Shown: positions 24,868 to 33,785, counted from the first letter of the stretch. The stretch is DNA of 64,000 bases from Pleomorphomonas sp. T1.2MG-36 (GCF_950100655.1 NZ_CATNLY010000051.1:325105-389104), one strand, 5' to 3'. Made by a program: numbers and translations. The notes: generated by a model from the letters alone, not told the origin.

Positions 24868-26184
24868 ATGGACCATAACGACCCCCTCGGGCTTTACGGG
24901 GCCTTGGGCCTGACGCCGTCGGCCTCAAGGGCAAAGATCGAGCAAGCAAAGAGGCGGTCTAGTCTCATTGCCCGGAAGAAGTTCGGCGATAACCTCGTCG
25001 AGGGCTTTCAGCGCGTCGAAAATGCGTGTGATATCCTGAATGATCCGGTCCGTCGGGCGAATTACGACAGGTTTGCTTGCACGCCTCCCGAGAACGCTGG
25101 AGGGCCGGAAGCGTTTTACGAGCGCGACCGCGCCTATGCCACCTGCGGCGCCACGCGTTGTTCACGTTGCAGGAAAATCACGCCCCAGCCGCGTCAGGTT
25201 GAGTTCTCTCGCGTGCCCAGCTTCCCGCTTGAATCGCCTCCCTATACTGAAGGTGGTTTGTACTGCGCCGATTGCGCTAGGTCGGCGGCGCTGAGAAACT
25301 CAATCCACTCGCTTATTTTCGGTTCGTGGGTGCCGCCCGTTGGTGGGCTTTTGGTGTCGATCTGCGTCATTCTGGCAAATGGCTTCGGGCAGCGGCGCGA
25401 TAGGCAGGCCGAGGACGAGTTGTCGCTTCGGAATGCACAGGCCTTTCTCGCTGCGGGTGATCGGTCTCTGGCCTGCGCATTGGCCGAAAGCGCTGCTAGG
25501 TCTGAAGATGTCGATATCGCCCGCGCCGCCGCCGCCATGCTGAAAAGCCTCAGGGAGGCCGCTGGTAATGATCAGGCCTCGCCACTTGAAAATCCTTGGG
25601 ACGCTTCTTTGCTCAGCAAACTCCCATATGTCTTGATGCCGTTGATCGCTTTGTTGTTTTACGCAGCGCCGCTTTACTTCCTGACCAAGATTTTTACCTA
25701 TCAACCGCCACTCCAATTTGTTGAAGTGAACAATGTTCCGGTTCAGGCTTGCGGGTATTTTTTGCAAAATGGAGAGATGCTCAAGCCTGCGACTGTACAT
25801 ACGCGACGTAACAACTTGGTCCGGTTCATCAACCAGAGCGATGATCACGCTATCGTCAAGGTAAGAGATGTCGCATCAAATTCAGTCGTTGTTTCATTTT
25901 TTGTCAGGGGCAGAAACGATGCCGTTCTAGTCGTGCCCGAGATTAAATATAGGCTACAATATTCTCTCGGAGTGGACCTGAATTTCTCCTGCAAGACGCT
26001 AATCCAGCCGGTATCCTGGCGCGAATTCGGCGTGGTGGACATGACCGATGATATTCATATCTACGTGACAAAGGAAGTTTCCGAATACACTTCCCGCGAG
26101 GCGTTCCCCCACGTGTTACCGCCAGGCATGCAGTTCGATCAGGAATCCGAGACGATATCACAAGCGGAGTTCGACAGACCCTGA
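24868..26184 (+). CDS. J-like, zinc-ribbon membrane protein
   Basis: The 438-residue protein has four parts. Residues 7-70 look like a J domain (DPLGLYGALGLTPSA ... ENACDILNDPVRRANYDRF) but lack the HPD tripeptide, so DnaK stimulation is unlikely. C98-x2-C101 and C133-x2-C136 form a zinc-ribbon-like module. Two membrane helices follow at about 148-172 and 252-276. Residues 310-380 form a beta domain (NNLVRFINQSDDHAIVKVRD, VPEIKYRLQYSLG, FSCK) shared with the gene at 26323. The topology suggests a cytosolic N-terminus and an exported C-terminal domain. Base composition is less GC-rich than the neighbours. Function unknown. Confidence 0.65.
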   Translation: MDHNDPLGLYGALGLTPSASRAKIEQAKRRSSLIARKKFGDNLVEGFQRVENACDILNDPVRRANYDRFACTPPENAGGPEAFYERDRAYATCGATRCSRCRKITPQPRQVEFSRVPSFPLESPPYTEGGLYCADCARSAALRNSIHSLIFGSWVPPVGGLLVSICVILANGFGQRRDRQAEDELSLRNAQAFLAAGDRSLACALAESAARSEDVDIARAAAAMLKSLREAAGNDQASPLENPWDASLLSKLPYVLMPLIALLFYAAPLYFLTKIFTYQPPLQFVEVNNVPVQACGYFLQNGEMLKPATVHTRRNNLVRFINQSDDHAIVKVRDVASNSVVVSFFVRGRNDAVLVVPEIKYRLQYSLGVDLNFSCKTLIQPVSWREFGVVDMTDDIHIYVTKEVSEYTSREAFPHVLPPGMQFDQESETISQAEFDRP

Positions 26185-26236
26185 GGTGGTTTTGGGGCGG
26201 CTACGCCGGCTGATGGACCTTGAACAGATCAATCAC

Positions 26237-26253
26237 GCGTCAATAAGTTGTAG
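26237..26253 (+). repeat. Direct repeat heading each unit of the J-like locus
   Basis: GCGTCAATAAGTTGTAG here recurs at 24421-24437 (one base different) and 27040-27056 (GCGTCAATAAGCTATAG). Each copy stands 50-90 bp before a start codon, so it marks the duplication unit and may be part of a promoter. Confidence 0.6.
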
Positions 26254-26322
26254 GAGCGAGTTGCTGACCCACACCGTTTATCTGTACGGGGCGGCGAACG
26301 CGAAGAGTTTTTCGAGGCAGAA

Positions 26323-26952
26323 ATGGACCAGCGTGATCCCGTAACTTCCGAGGGTAGTTCATATGTTTGGCGGTTTATTTGGAAATGCGTGCTCCTCTTG
26401 ATCGTCTGCATCGGGGGCTTTTGGATGACCAAGCAGGTGGACGCCGATAGGAAGGCCAAGAGAGCCGAATTCCTGCAACGCGAGGAGGCTGCCTCGCAAC
26501 GCTTCCCTCCCTGTGCAAACCCTCCGGAATTCGAGACTTTCCTAGAGCCCGAGGCGCCGCCTGTCGGTATCCATTCTCTTCATATTCGGAACGACGATTC
26601 ATTCTATAACCTAATCGTCAAGGTTAGAGACTATACGACAGATCGGGCTGTTGCGTCTTTTTTTATCCCTCCTCATCTTTCTATTGCTGACGAAACCTTT
26701 CCGGATGGATCGTATTACCTTCAGTACGGCTTTGGTGGAAAACTGGATATTTCTTGCAAAAATTTCCTGACTCCCATCTGGGTCATCCAGCTTTCCATGA
26801 AGGAGTTGCGAGAGAATACCCAGGATGGGCACAAGAATTGGGAACGGCTGGAGTATAACTTCACCAGCGCTCTCTCCAGCGGGGGGCGCCGTTACCGCTC
26901 GAGTCAGCAATATTATCATTGGGTGTCGGCGGAAGACTTTAGGAAACCTTAG
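26323..26952 (+). CDS. Single-pass membrane protein, paralogue of the J-like protein's C-terminus
   Basis: The 209-residue protein has one membrane helix at about 16-35 and then an exported domain. NLIVKVRDYTTDRAVASFF, DGSYYLQYGFGGKLDISCKNF aligns with AIVKVRDVASNSVVVSFF and YRLQYSLGVDLNFSCKTL of the upstream protein, so both carry the same beta domain; the N-terminal J-like and zinc parts are missing here. MDQRDP at the start resembles MDHNDP of the larger protein, as if the middle had been deleted. Function unknown. Confidence 0.65.
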   Translation: MDQRDPVTSEGSSYVWRFIWKCVLLLIVCIGGFWMTKQVDADRKAKRAEFLQREEAASQRFPPCANPPEFETFLEPEAPPVGIHSLHIRNDDSFYNLIVKVRDYTTDRAVASFFIPPHLSIADETFPDGSYYLQYGFGGKLDISCKNFLTPIWVIQLSMKELRENTQDGHKNWERLEYNFTSALSSGGRRYRSSQQYYHWVSAEDFRKP

Positions 26953-27094
26953 CGACTGGTCGGCATTTTCGCAAGACGATCCCGACAGGCATAACGGCTC
27001 TCACCCGTGCTCGGCGGCACCTCGGCGAATGAATTCACTGCGTCAATAAGCTATAGACGCCACCGTTTACGGTCGACCCTGCGGCCATATGGGC

Positions 27095-27181
27095 ATGAAT
27101 GGACCACAGCGTCCCCTCGGGCTTTATCGTGCCTTGAGTATATCTCCAACCGCCGCGGCGGAAGAGATGGCCGCTGCTTAG
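27095..27181 (+). pseudogene. Decayed third copy of the J-like gene
   Basis: ATGGACCACAGCG (27099) resembles the start of the 24868 gene, but one C is missing in the following CCCC run. After that frameshift the sequence reads LGLYRALSISPTAAAEEMAAA and stops at TAG 27179-27181, matching LGLYGALGLTPSASRAKIEQA. Nothing of the rest remains. It is preceded by the shared CGTCAATAAG motif. The remainder of 26953-27276 has no gene. Confidence 0.65.
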
Positions 27182-27276
27182 GCGCTTTCGATAGGTTCTT
27201 TCTAATATGGATGCGCGGGCAAGGTCATTTTCGACCCACAACACCGCCAACGTGAGTCCCAACTCATCCTATGTTC

Positions 27277-27318
27277 TTGCCATTTGGCGTGATGCACCTA
27301 TATTCATGTCAAATGACA
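27277..27318 (+). promoter_or_regulatory. Promoter and operator of the ParS-RES operon
   Basis: TTGCCA (27277-27282), 16 bp, TATATT (27299-27304) form a sigma-70-like promoter. TGTCA-AA-TGACA (27307-27318) directly after the -10 box is a perfect palindrome placed where a repressor would block initiation, as expected for an autoregulating Xre-type antitoxin. Confidence 0.5.
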
Positions 27319-27327
27319 GGACAAGAC

Positions 27328-27744
27328 ATGATGCTGCAACCCATCGAAGCCACATTGATCGAGCGGACCGAGGGTGCCGCCATCACCGACGAGGAAGCGG
27401 CGGCGTTGGCGCGGGCGACGGTCAATCTCTTCAAGGCGTGGAAGCTCAGCGATGCCGAGGCGACGACGCTTTTGGGCGGGTTGTCGACGCGCACTTGGGC
27501 GCGCTGGAAGGACGGCAATATCGGGCGGATCGACCGCGACCTCCGCATGCGGATGGCGCACCTGATGGGCATCCACAAAGGGCTGCGCTACCTCTTCAAG
27601 GAGCCGGCGCGCGGCTATGAATGGGTGAAGAAGCCCAACGACACCTTCGACGGCAAGTCGGCGCTCGACCTGATGCTGCGCGGCGAGCTGTCCGACCTTC
27701 AGGACATGCGCGCCTATCTCGACGCCGAACGGGGCGCGTGGTGA
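27328..27744 (+). CDS. ParS/MbcA/Xre-type antitoxin (DUF2384)
   Basis: The 138-residue protein has an N-terminal Xre-like helical region (EEAAALARATVNLFKAWKLSDAEATTLLGGLSTRTW split over helices) and the C-terminal toxin-binding domain (MAHLMGIHKGLRYLF, YEWVKKPNDTFDGKSALDLML), which inserts into the RES toxin's active site. The ATG at 27328 is preferred since the in-frame ATG at 27313 lies within the operator palindrome. The stop overlaps the toxin start as GTGA. Confidence 0.85.
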   Translation: MMLQPIEATLIERTEGAAITDEEAAALARATVNLFKAWKLSDAEATTLLGGLSTRTWARWKDGNIGRIDRDLRMRMAHLMGIHKGLRYLFKEPARGYEWVKKPNDTFDGKSALDLMLRGELSDLQDMRAYLDAERGAW

Positions 27745-28463
27745 CCGAGGCGGCCAGGGCGATCGCCGGGGTCGTCAGGCGGCGGGTGGCGTGGCCGAGG
27801 ACCTACCGCATCATCCGCTCCATCCATCCGCCGATCGACCTGTTCGAGGATATCGCCGATCCGCGCGACTGGGAGGCGCTGGCCGCCGTCGAGGAGAAGA
27901 CCAATCCGCGCGTGCGCGGCCTGATCGGCGACCTTGCCAAGGTGCCGAAACACCGGCGCGTCGGTGGCCCCAACGCCAGCTATCTGATGGCGCCCTTCGT
28001 CCATTGCTCGCCGCTTCGCCCCGGCCGCTTCACCGACGGCAGCTATGGCCTCTACTATGCCGGCGACAGCGAGGACGTGGCGATCGCCGAGACCATCCAC
28101 CACCATCAGCGCTTCATGGCGGCGACGAAGGAAGCGCCGGGCTGGACCTCGGATTTCCGCGTGCTGGTGGGGGCGGTGGATGCCGATCTCGACGACGTCG
28201 GCGCCGTTGCCGGCGCGCTCGACCCCGACGACTACAGCGCCTCGCAAGCCCTGGGGCGGCAGTTGCGCGCCGCCGGCAGCGACGGCGTGGTCTACCCGAG
28301 CGTGCGGCGGGCCGGCGGCTGGTGCATCGGCATCTTCTGGCCGAACGTGATCCCCATCCCCGTTCAGGGCGCGCATTACTGCTACCACTGGAACGGCGCG
28401 CGGGTGGATTTCGTCAAGCGCTACGAGGCGGACGGGGCGAACGCGGTGTTCGAGGTGGTCTGA
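27741..28463 (+). CDS. RES-domain toxin
   Basis: The 240-residue protein is of the RES family, ADP-ribosyltransferase-fold enzymes that destroy NAD+ and halt growth. The family's eponymous Arg, Glu and Ser can be placed in TYRIIRSIHPP, VAIAETIHHHQRFM and VVYPSVRRAGG. GTG start overlaps the antitoxin stop. With the upstream gene it forms a Xre-RES toxin-antitoxin operon with its own promoter. Confidence 0.9.
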   Translation: MTEAARAIAGVVRRRVAWPRTYRIIRSIHPPIDLFEDIADPRDWEALAAVEEKTNPRVRGLIGDLAKVPKHRRVGGPNASYLMAPFVHCSPLRPGRFTDGSYGLYYAGDSEDVAIAETIHHHQRFMAATKEAPGWTSDFRVLVGAVDADLDDVGAVAGALDPDDYSASQALGRQLRAAGSDGVVYPSVRRAGGWCIGIFWPNVIPIPVQGAHYCYHWNGARVDFVKRYEADGANAVFEVV

Positions 28464-28637
28464 GGCCGCTCCGGACCCGGTCCGGAAACGGGAGAAAGTC
28501 CGCATTTGCGCTGTGGACCGACCTGTAATTTAAACCAGTCTTTTGCAACTGCAGCTATATGATCGGCCGTCCCGTGCCACGTGGTTCGCAGACGGCCGCG
28601 GGTGGCGTCGGAGATCCGGTTTGGGGGCGGGTGCGAT

Positions 28638-29990
28638 ATGGGGGTGTTGTCGATGTCTGTCCTGAGTCACCGCGCCCCGCTGGTCGCATCGGTTCTGCTG
28701 GTGCTGGCCGGCTCCGCCCAGGCGATGAGCTCGGACAATTTTTTCATCGACGACGTCTATGCCGACGCGGAGAAGTGGACCGTCGGCGTCAATCTTGCCC
28801 GCAAGTCCTGCGTCATGGACATGGAGTTCGTGGGGAACACGGAGATACAGATCGGCAAGGACGCCAACGGCAGCTCCGACCAGTATTACATGATGTTCGC
28901 CAACCCCGGCTGGACCTATGAGGAAGGCGGGGATTATGCCGTCACCGTCAAGTTCAACCAGGTGAGCACCTGGAACGGCGATGGCGTCGGCATGCGGCTG
29001 CACAAGTATCGCGGTGTATCGCTCGAGGGCATCAAGAGGGGCGTCATCGACGAGTTCGCCTCGATGCGCACGCTGTCCCTTCGGATCGGCAAGACCAACT
29101 ATGGCACCTTCAACCTCACCACCACCGGCAAGGGCGTGGCCAAGCTGGAGGAATGCGCCCGGGCGGTGGCCAGCGGCAACATATCGCTCGCCTCGATCGC
29201 CGAGCGGATCGCCGCCAACAGTTCCGCCGCCGGCCCGGCCGCGCCGAACGACGACAATCGCTTTTCCAAGCCGCCGGCCAGGGAAGACAGCCCGCCCGAG
29301 GCCAATCGGCCCGAGGCCAATCGCGACCAGGACGAAGGGCGCGTGGGCTACTCCACCGGCACCGGCTTCTTCATCAACAGCGACGGCTATCTCCTGACCA
29401 ACGCCCATGTGGTCGAAGGCTGCGGCGACGCCATGGTGCGGCGCGCCCTGTCGGGGCCGGTGCCGGCGCGCATCGTGGCGCGCGAGAAGACCAACGATCT
29501 CGCCATTCTGAAGATCGACGAGAAGCCCGAGGCCTTCGGCACGTTCCGAGGGGCGCCGCAGATCCGGCTGGGCGATTCCATCGTGGTGTTCGGCTACCCG
29601 CTGACCGGGCTGCTGTCGAGCACCGGCAACCTTTCGACCGGGCTCATCTCCTCGCTGACAGGGGCGGGCGACGACGTCAGCAAGCTGCAGATCTCGGCGC
29701 CGGTGCAGAGCGGCAACAGCGGCGGCGCCGTGGTCGACCAGTCCGGCCGCATCGTCGCCATCGTCGTCGCCAAGGCGAACATTCAGGCGCGCGGCACCGA
29801 AGAGAAGCCCGACATCGAGGTGATCCAGAACGTCAACTTCGCCATCAAGGCGGGCATGGCGCAGTTCTTCCTCGACGCCAACCAGGTGAACTACACCGTG
29901 GAGCCGCCGGGCGAGGACCTGAAGACGCCGGATGTGGCCGAGATCGCCCGCAAGTTCACGGCGCAGGTGATCTGCGAGGTGAGACGGTAG
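28638..29990 (+). CDS. Exported trypsin-like protease, array member 1
   Basis: The 450-residue protein has a signal peptide (to about residue 29), an unrecognised domain at 40-190 and a trypsin-like domain at 240-450. The N-terminal domain has KWTVGVNLARKSC with Cys58, W-rich turns, and LEECARAV with Cys173, a likely disulfide pair. A Pro/Asn/Glu-rich linker follows. The triad is His257 (NAHVVEG), Asp287 (NDLAILKI) and Ser361 (QSGNSGGAVV), all intact, so an active HtrA/trypsin-class periplasmic or secreted protease is expected; no PDZ domain is present. The start at 28638 puts the signal peptide first and matches the other members. Confidence 0.85.
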   Translation: MGVLSMSVLSHRAPLVASVLLVLAGSAQAMSSDNFFIDDVYADAEKWTVGVNLARKSCVMDMEFVGNTEIQIGKDANGSSDQYYMMFANPGWTYEEGGDYAVTVKFNQVSTWNGDGVGMRLHKYRGVSLEGIKRGVIDEFASMRTLSLRIGKTNYGTFNLTTTGKGVAKLEECARAVASGNISLASIAERIAANSSAAGPAAPNDDNRFSKPPAREDSPPEANRPEANRDQDEGRVGYSTGTGFFINSDGYLLTNAHVVEGCGDAMVRRALSGPVPARIVAREKTNDLAILKIDEKPEAFGTFRGAPQIRLGDSIVVFGYPLTGLLSSTGNLSTGLISSLTGAGDDVSKLQISAPVQSGNSGGAVVDQSGRIVAIVVAKANIQARGTEEKPDIEVIQNVNFAIKAGMAQFFLDANQVNYTVEPPGEDLKTPDVAEIARKFTAQVICEVRR

Positions 29991-30106
29991 AGCAACTCCA
30001 GCAAAAGTGGGTACCGGTTTTGCGTCCGGAGTTGCGGGAGACAATGGGATAGAGCAACTCCAGCAAAAGTGGGTACCGGTTTTGCGTCCGGAGTTGCGGG
30101 AGACAA
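29989..30106. repeat. Tandem pair of 44-bp hairpin repeats (family A)
   Basis: Two almost identical 56-bp units at 29989-30044 and 30051-30106, each AGAGCAACTCC ... GGTACCGG ... GGAGTTGC. The first overlaps the TAG of protease member 1. Each folds to a long stem, as a terminator or mRNA-stabilising hairpin would. Confidence 0.85.
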
Positions 30107-30194
30107 AAGGGCAGAGCGCGTCCGGCGAACCTGAGTTGGCCGGGCGCGCTCCAGCGTCGCGGGTAGCCGTGCGGCCAGCGTTTCGGGAGGGGGC

Positions 30195-31556
30195 ATGTTC
30201 GGTTTCGGTCGTTTTGCGTGGCTTGCCGGGCAGGCCCGGCGAAGGCCGGCTCGTCGCCCTGTCGTTATTGCGGCACCCCTCGCGGCGTTGGCCCTGGTCG
30301 TTTCGGCCGCTCCTCCCGCTTCGGCCTCGGCCTTGCGGGGCGAGTATTACACCCCCGACCAGCTCTACTCCCTCACCGCCACCTGGCTGGTCGCCGTCAA
30401 CATGACCCGCAAGTCCTGCTTCGTCGGTATCAACTACGCCAATGGCGTGAACCTCTTCGCCGGCCTCGACCGCAGCCGGGCCGAACCGCGCTACTACCTG
30501 ATGTTCGGCAGCACGAAATGGGACTACGCGGAGGGGGAGAGCCATCGCGTCAGCCTCCGCTACTATGGTGCCGATGCCTGGGTCGGCACCGGCGTCGGCG
30601 TGCGCGTCAACGCCCTCCACGGCGTGGCGCTGGAAGGTCTCGACAAGTCGGCGATCGATGCGCTGGCCAAGGCCAGCCGCGTGGGCCTCAAGATCGAAGG
30701 GCAGGAGTACGGCCGGCTGCCGCTGACCGGCACGACTGCCGCGCTGGCGGTGATGAACAAGTGCATCGACGATGTCGCTTCCGGCCGCATCGCCCTCGAG
30801 GAGGTCGCCGTCACCCCGCCCCCCAGCGACAACGGCGACGCGCCGAAGCGCGACACAGCGCCCCCGAGCAGCAGCGGCGACACGCCGAAGAGAGCGCCCG
30901 AGGCGGGACCGGCCGAGGCCACTGGTACCGGTTTCTTCGTCAACGGCGACGGCTATCTCCTGACCAGCGCGGAGGTGGTGGCGGGCTGCTCCGACGCCGT
31001 GGTGCGACAGGGCATTTCGGCACCGGCGCCGGCCAGAGTTCTGGCGCGCGACGACCGCAGCAACCTCGCCCTCCTCAAGATCGACGGGACGGCCGAGGCC
31101 TTCGCAACCTTCCGTGGGGCGCCGGAAATCCGCCTCGGCGAGGCCATCGCGGTGTTCGGCTATCCGCTGACGGGCTACCTGTCGAGCACCGGCAACCTGA
31201 CCACGGGCCTCGTGTCGTCGCTGACCGGGCTGGTCGACGACGACACGCAGATGCAGATCTCGGCGCCGGTGCAGAGCGGCGCCATCGGAAGCGCGGTGGT
31301 CGACCAGGCGGGCCGCGTCGTCGGCATCGTCGACGCCAAGGCGAACCTTCGGGACAACGGCACCGAGGAGAAACCCAGCGTCGAGGTGATCCAGAACGTC
31401 AACTTCGCCACCAATGCCGACATGGCCAAGACCTTCCTCGACGACAACCACGTGCGCTACGCCGTGGCGCCGCCGGGCGACGACCTGACGACGCCCGCCG
31501 TGGCGGACATCGCCCGCAAGTTCACGGCGCAGGTCAGTTGCGAGGCGAAGATGTAG
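30195..31556 (+). CDS. Trypsin-like pseudoprotease, array member 2
   Basis: The 453-residue protein has the same plan as member 1: signal segment to about residue 46, Cys75/Cys190 domain, linker, trypsin-like domain. All three catalytic positions are changed: His to Glu260 (LLTSAEVVAGC), Asp to Asn290 (RSNLALLKI), Ser to Ile364 (QSGAIGSAVV). The rest of the fold, including FGYPLTGYLSSTGNL, is kept without stops, so selection still acts on the protein. It is probably a non-catalytic binder, regulator or decoy for the active paralogues. N-terminus MFGFGRFAWLAG is repeated upstream of member 3. Confidence 0.85.
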   Translation: MFGFGRFAWLAGQARRRPARRPVVIAAPLAALALVVSAAPPASASALRGEYYTPDQLYSLTATWLVAVNMTRKSCFVGINYANGVNLFAGLDRSRAEPRYYLMFGSTKWDYAEGESHRVSLRYYGADAWVGTGVGVRVNALHGVALEGLDKSAIDALAKASRVGLKIEGQEYGRLPLTGTTAALAVMNKCIDDVASGRIALEEVAVTPPPSDNGDAPKRDTAPPSSSGDTPKRAPEAGPAEATGTGFFVNGDGYLLTSAEVVAGCSDAVVRQGISAPAPARVLARDDRSNLALLKIDGTAEAFATFRGAPEIRLGEAIAVFGYPLTGYLSSTGNLTTGLVSSLTGLVDDDTQMQISAPVQSGAIGSAVVDQAGRVVGIVDAKANLRDNGTEEKPSVEVIQNVNFATNADMAKTFLDDNHVRYAVAPPGDDLTTPAVADIARKFTAQVSCEAKM

Positions 31557-31567
31557 GGTTTCGCGGA

Positions 31568-31632
31568 TAGCCGTGTGGCGAGCGTTTCAGGGAGTGGGCA
31601 TGTTCGGTTTCGGGCGTTTTGCGTGGCTTGCC
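31568..31632 (+). repeat. Duplicated 5' leader of the protease array
   Basis: About 65 bp, including ATGTTCGGTTTCGG and GTTTTGCGTGGCTTGCCGG, repeat the start region of member 2 (30170-30236). Here the frame could be read from ATG 31600 into member 3, but member 3's own signal peptide begins at 31711. It is a relic of the tandem duplication. Confidence 0.6.
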
Positions 31633-31710
31633 GGCAGCCGAGGGGCGGACTGCGGGACTTCCGATCAGACGCGGCTGGTGGTGAAGCCCAGCTCTCTCAG
31701 CGGGTGCGGT

Positions 31711-33687
31711 ATGGCGGTGTCCTTGATGTCTGTCCTGAGCCGCAATGCCTGGCTCGTCCTGTTCCTAGCCTTGTCGTCCGGCTCGGCCTCGGCCATGGCG
31801 TCGGAGTTCTACGATAGCGACATAACCTATTATGACGACGACAACTGGACTGTCGCGGTCAATCTGGCGCGCAAGTCGTGCTTCATGTCCAATGTGTATG
31901 AGCACAGGTTTAGGGTTCTGCTTGGAACGGATCGCAGCGGTGGCGAGGCGTCCTACGATTTCCTGTTTATCGACACGTCATGGACGTATGAGGCGGGCAA
32001 GACGTATGAGGTGATCACCAAGTTTGGCGAGCATCCTGCTTGGACGAGTGACGGCATTGGCCTGACTGGCAATTATTCGGGTGGGATAGCCGTTGAGCAG
32101 GTCAAGGCGGAAGCGGTGGAGGAGTTTGTTGCCGCGCCATCTTTCACTTTGGAGATCGACGGCCACGACTATGGCAGCTTCAGCCTGAGTACCGCCCGGA
32201 CTGCGTTCGCCAAGATGGGCGAGTGCAGCCAATCCATTGAGGACGTCAACCCTTCGCTGGAGACGATTGTCGAGCGGTACAGGGCAGAGGTCCCCTGGCG
32301 GTCGCCGCCGACACCACCCGTCGTTTCCTCGCCCGATCCGACGCCGAAGGAGGACGAAGGCAGGCGCGGTGATGGGCTGCCCGGCGGTGCCGAGGATGGC
32401 TCGTCCTTTGGAAACGGCAAGGAAACCATCCCGGCATCCACCGCGCTCGGCGAAGACTATTACGCCAGTGACAAGATATACGCCAAGGAAGGCAACTGGT
32501 GGGTTTGGGTCACGCGAGCCCGAAAATCCTGTTCCATGGCTGCCACCTTTGACGGTTCCGCCGAAATCACGGTCGGTGGCGACCGTAATGGTGGCAAGTT
32601 GGCTTACTTCTTCTTGTTCTCCAAGGCGTCATGGGGGTACGAGCAGGGGAAAGACTATGAGGTGACCGTCGAATACGATGGACACAGCACGTGGGCTGGC
32701 GATGGGGTCGGTGTGGCGTTCCCCGAGCAGAATGGTGTTGCTCTCGAGGGCGTCCATGCGGAGGCCGTCGATGAGTTTGCCGCGGCGAAGACCCTCGGCC
32801 TGAAGATCGGCAGTCGCGAACACGGCGTGTTCGACCTCAGCGGCAGCCGGGCGGGCATTGCCAAGTTGCGCGAATGCATCGCTGCGGTGGATGGCGGCCG
32901 CATTTCACTGGCGGAGATCGGCGGAGGAGAGAAGGCGGACACTCCCTCTCCTTCGGTGCCGGCTCCCACACCGAAAGAGAACGAAACCCGGCCCGATACT
33001 GCGCCGTTCGGCAGGGACGAGGGCGGGCCGGTGCCCGGCAAGGGCAAGGAGCCCGTCGTGGTGAGCGGTTCCGGCTTTTTCGTCGACGAGGCCGGCTACC
33101 TCCTGACCAATGCCCATGTGGTCGAGGGCTGCGGCAACGCCAGACTGCGGTTTGAAGGGCGCACCGAGCCAGCCCTTATCGTCGCGCGGGAGAGAGACCA
33201 TGACCTCGCCCTTCTGAAGATGCGCGGGCGAAGCCCCGCCTTCGCCACGTTCCGTGGCGGGCCGCCGATCCGCCTGGGCGAATCCGTGGTGGTGTTCGGC
33301 TACCCCCTGTCGGGCTATCTGTCGAGGAGCGGCAACCTCTCGACCGGGCTCGTGGCCTCGCTGGCCGGTGTCGAGGACAACGAGGCGGAGATGCAGATCT
33401 CGGCGCCCGTTCAGAGCGGCAACAGCGGTGGGCCGGTGGTCGACCAGTCGGGCCATGTCGTCGGCGTCGTCGTCGCCAAGTCGAACACGAAGACCATCGC
33501 CGACGACTATGTCGAGGTGATCCAGAACGCCAACTTCGCCATCAAGGCCGACGTGGCCAAGGCCTTCCTCGACCACATGGGCGTCGCTTACGAGACGGAG
33601 CCGCCGGGCGAGGAGCTGAAAACGCCCGACGTGGCGGATATCGCCCGCGCCTTCAGCGCCCAGGTGATCTGCGAGGTGCAGGAGTAG
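31711..33687 (+). CDS. Two-headed trypsin-like protease, array member 3
   Basis: The 658-residue protein starts with a signal peptide (LVLFLALSSGSASA), then two copies of the Cys-pair domain (about 35-190 with Cys57/Cys172 and 250-402 with Cys274/Cys389), joined by a Pro/Asp-rich linker, and a trypsin-like domain with His469, Asp498 and Ser572 intact. The second copy is closer to those of other members. The doubled head suggests a binding or targeting role for this domain. An in-frame ATG at 31600 exists but would bury the signal peptide. Confidence 0.85.
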   Translation: MAVSLMSVLSRNAWLVLFLALSSGSASAMASEFYDSDITYYDDDNWTVAVNLARKSCFMSNVYEHRFRVLLGTDRSGGEASYDFLFIDTSWTYEAGKTYEVITKFGEHPAWTSDGIGLTGNYSGGIAVEQVKAEAVEEFVAAPSFTLEIDGHDYGSFSLSTARTAFAKMGECSQSIEDVNPSLETIVERYRAEVPWRSPPTPPVVSSPDPTPKEDEGRRGDGLPGGAEDGSSFGNGKETIPASTALGEDYYASDKIYAKEGNWWVWVTRARKSCSMAATFDGSAEITVGGDRNGGKLAYFFLFSKASWGYEQGKDYEVTVEYDGHSTWAGDGVGVAFPEQNGVALEGVHAEAVDEFAAAKTLGLKIGSREHGVFDLSGSRAGIAKLRECIAAVDGGRISLAEIGGGEKADTPSPSVPAPTPKENETRPDTAPFGRDEGGPVPGKGKEPVVVSGSGFFVDEAGYLLTNAHVVEGCGNARLRFEGRTEPALIVARERDHDLALLKMRGRSPAFATFRGGPPIRLGESVVVFGYPLSGYLSRSGNLSTGLVASLAGVEDNEAEMQISAPVQSGNSGGPVVDQSGHVVGVVVAKSNTKTIADDYVEVIQNANFAIKADVAKAFLDHMGVAYETEPPGEELKTPDVADIARAFSAQVICEVQE

Positions 33688-33785
33688 GGGGAGAGGCGGA
33701 AATTCTGGTGACCGGGTGGGCCTCCCCTTGTGCCGTCGGGGGAGTTCCTGTTGAAATCCGGAACGTTCAACTTTCCGGGTGCGCC

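Noticed and set aside
29989..30106. Two tandem 56-bp units as a CRISPR-like array
   Set aside because: Only two units with a 6-bp gap, each palindromic along its whole length and present singly elsewhere; no cas genes.
28530..31451. 973-codon minus-strand frame opposite protease members 1 and 2
   Set aside because: Composition is His/Arg/Ala/Gly-rich and mirrors the protease codons; no domain or signal is visible.
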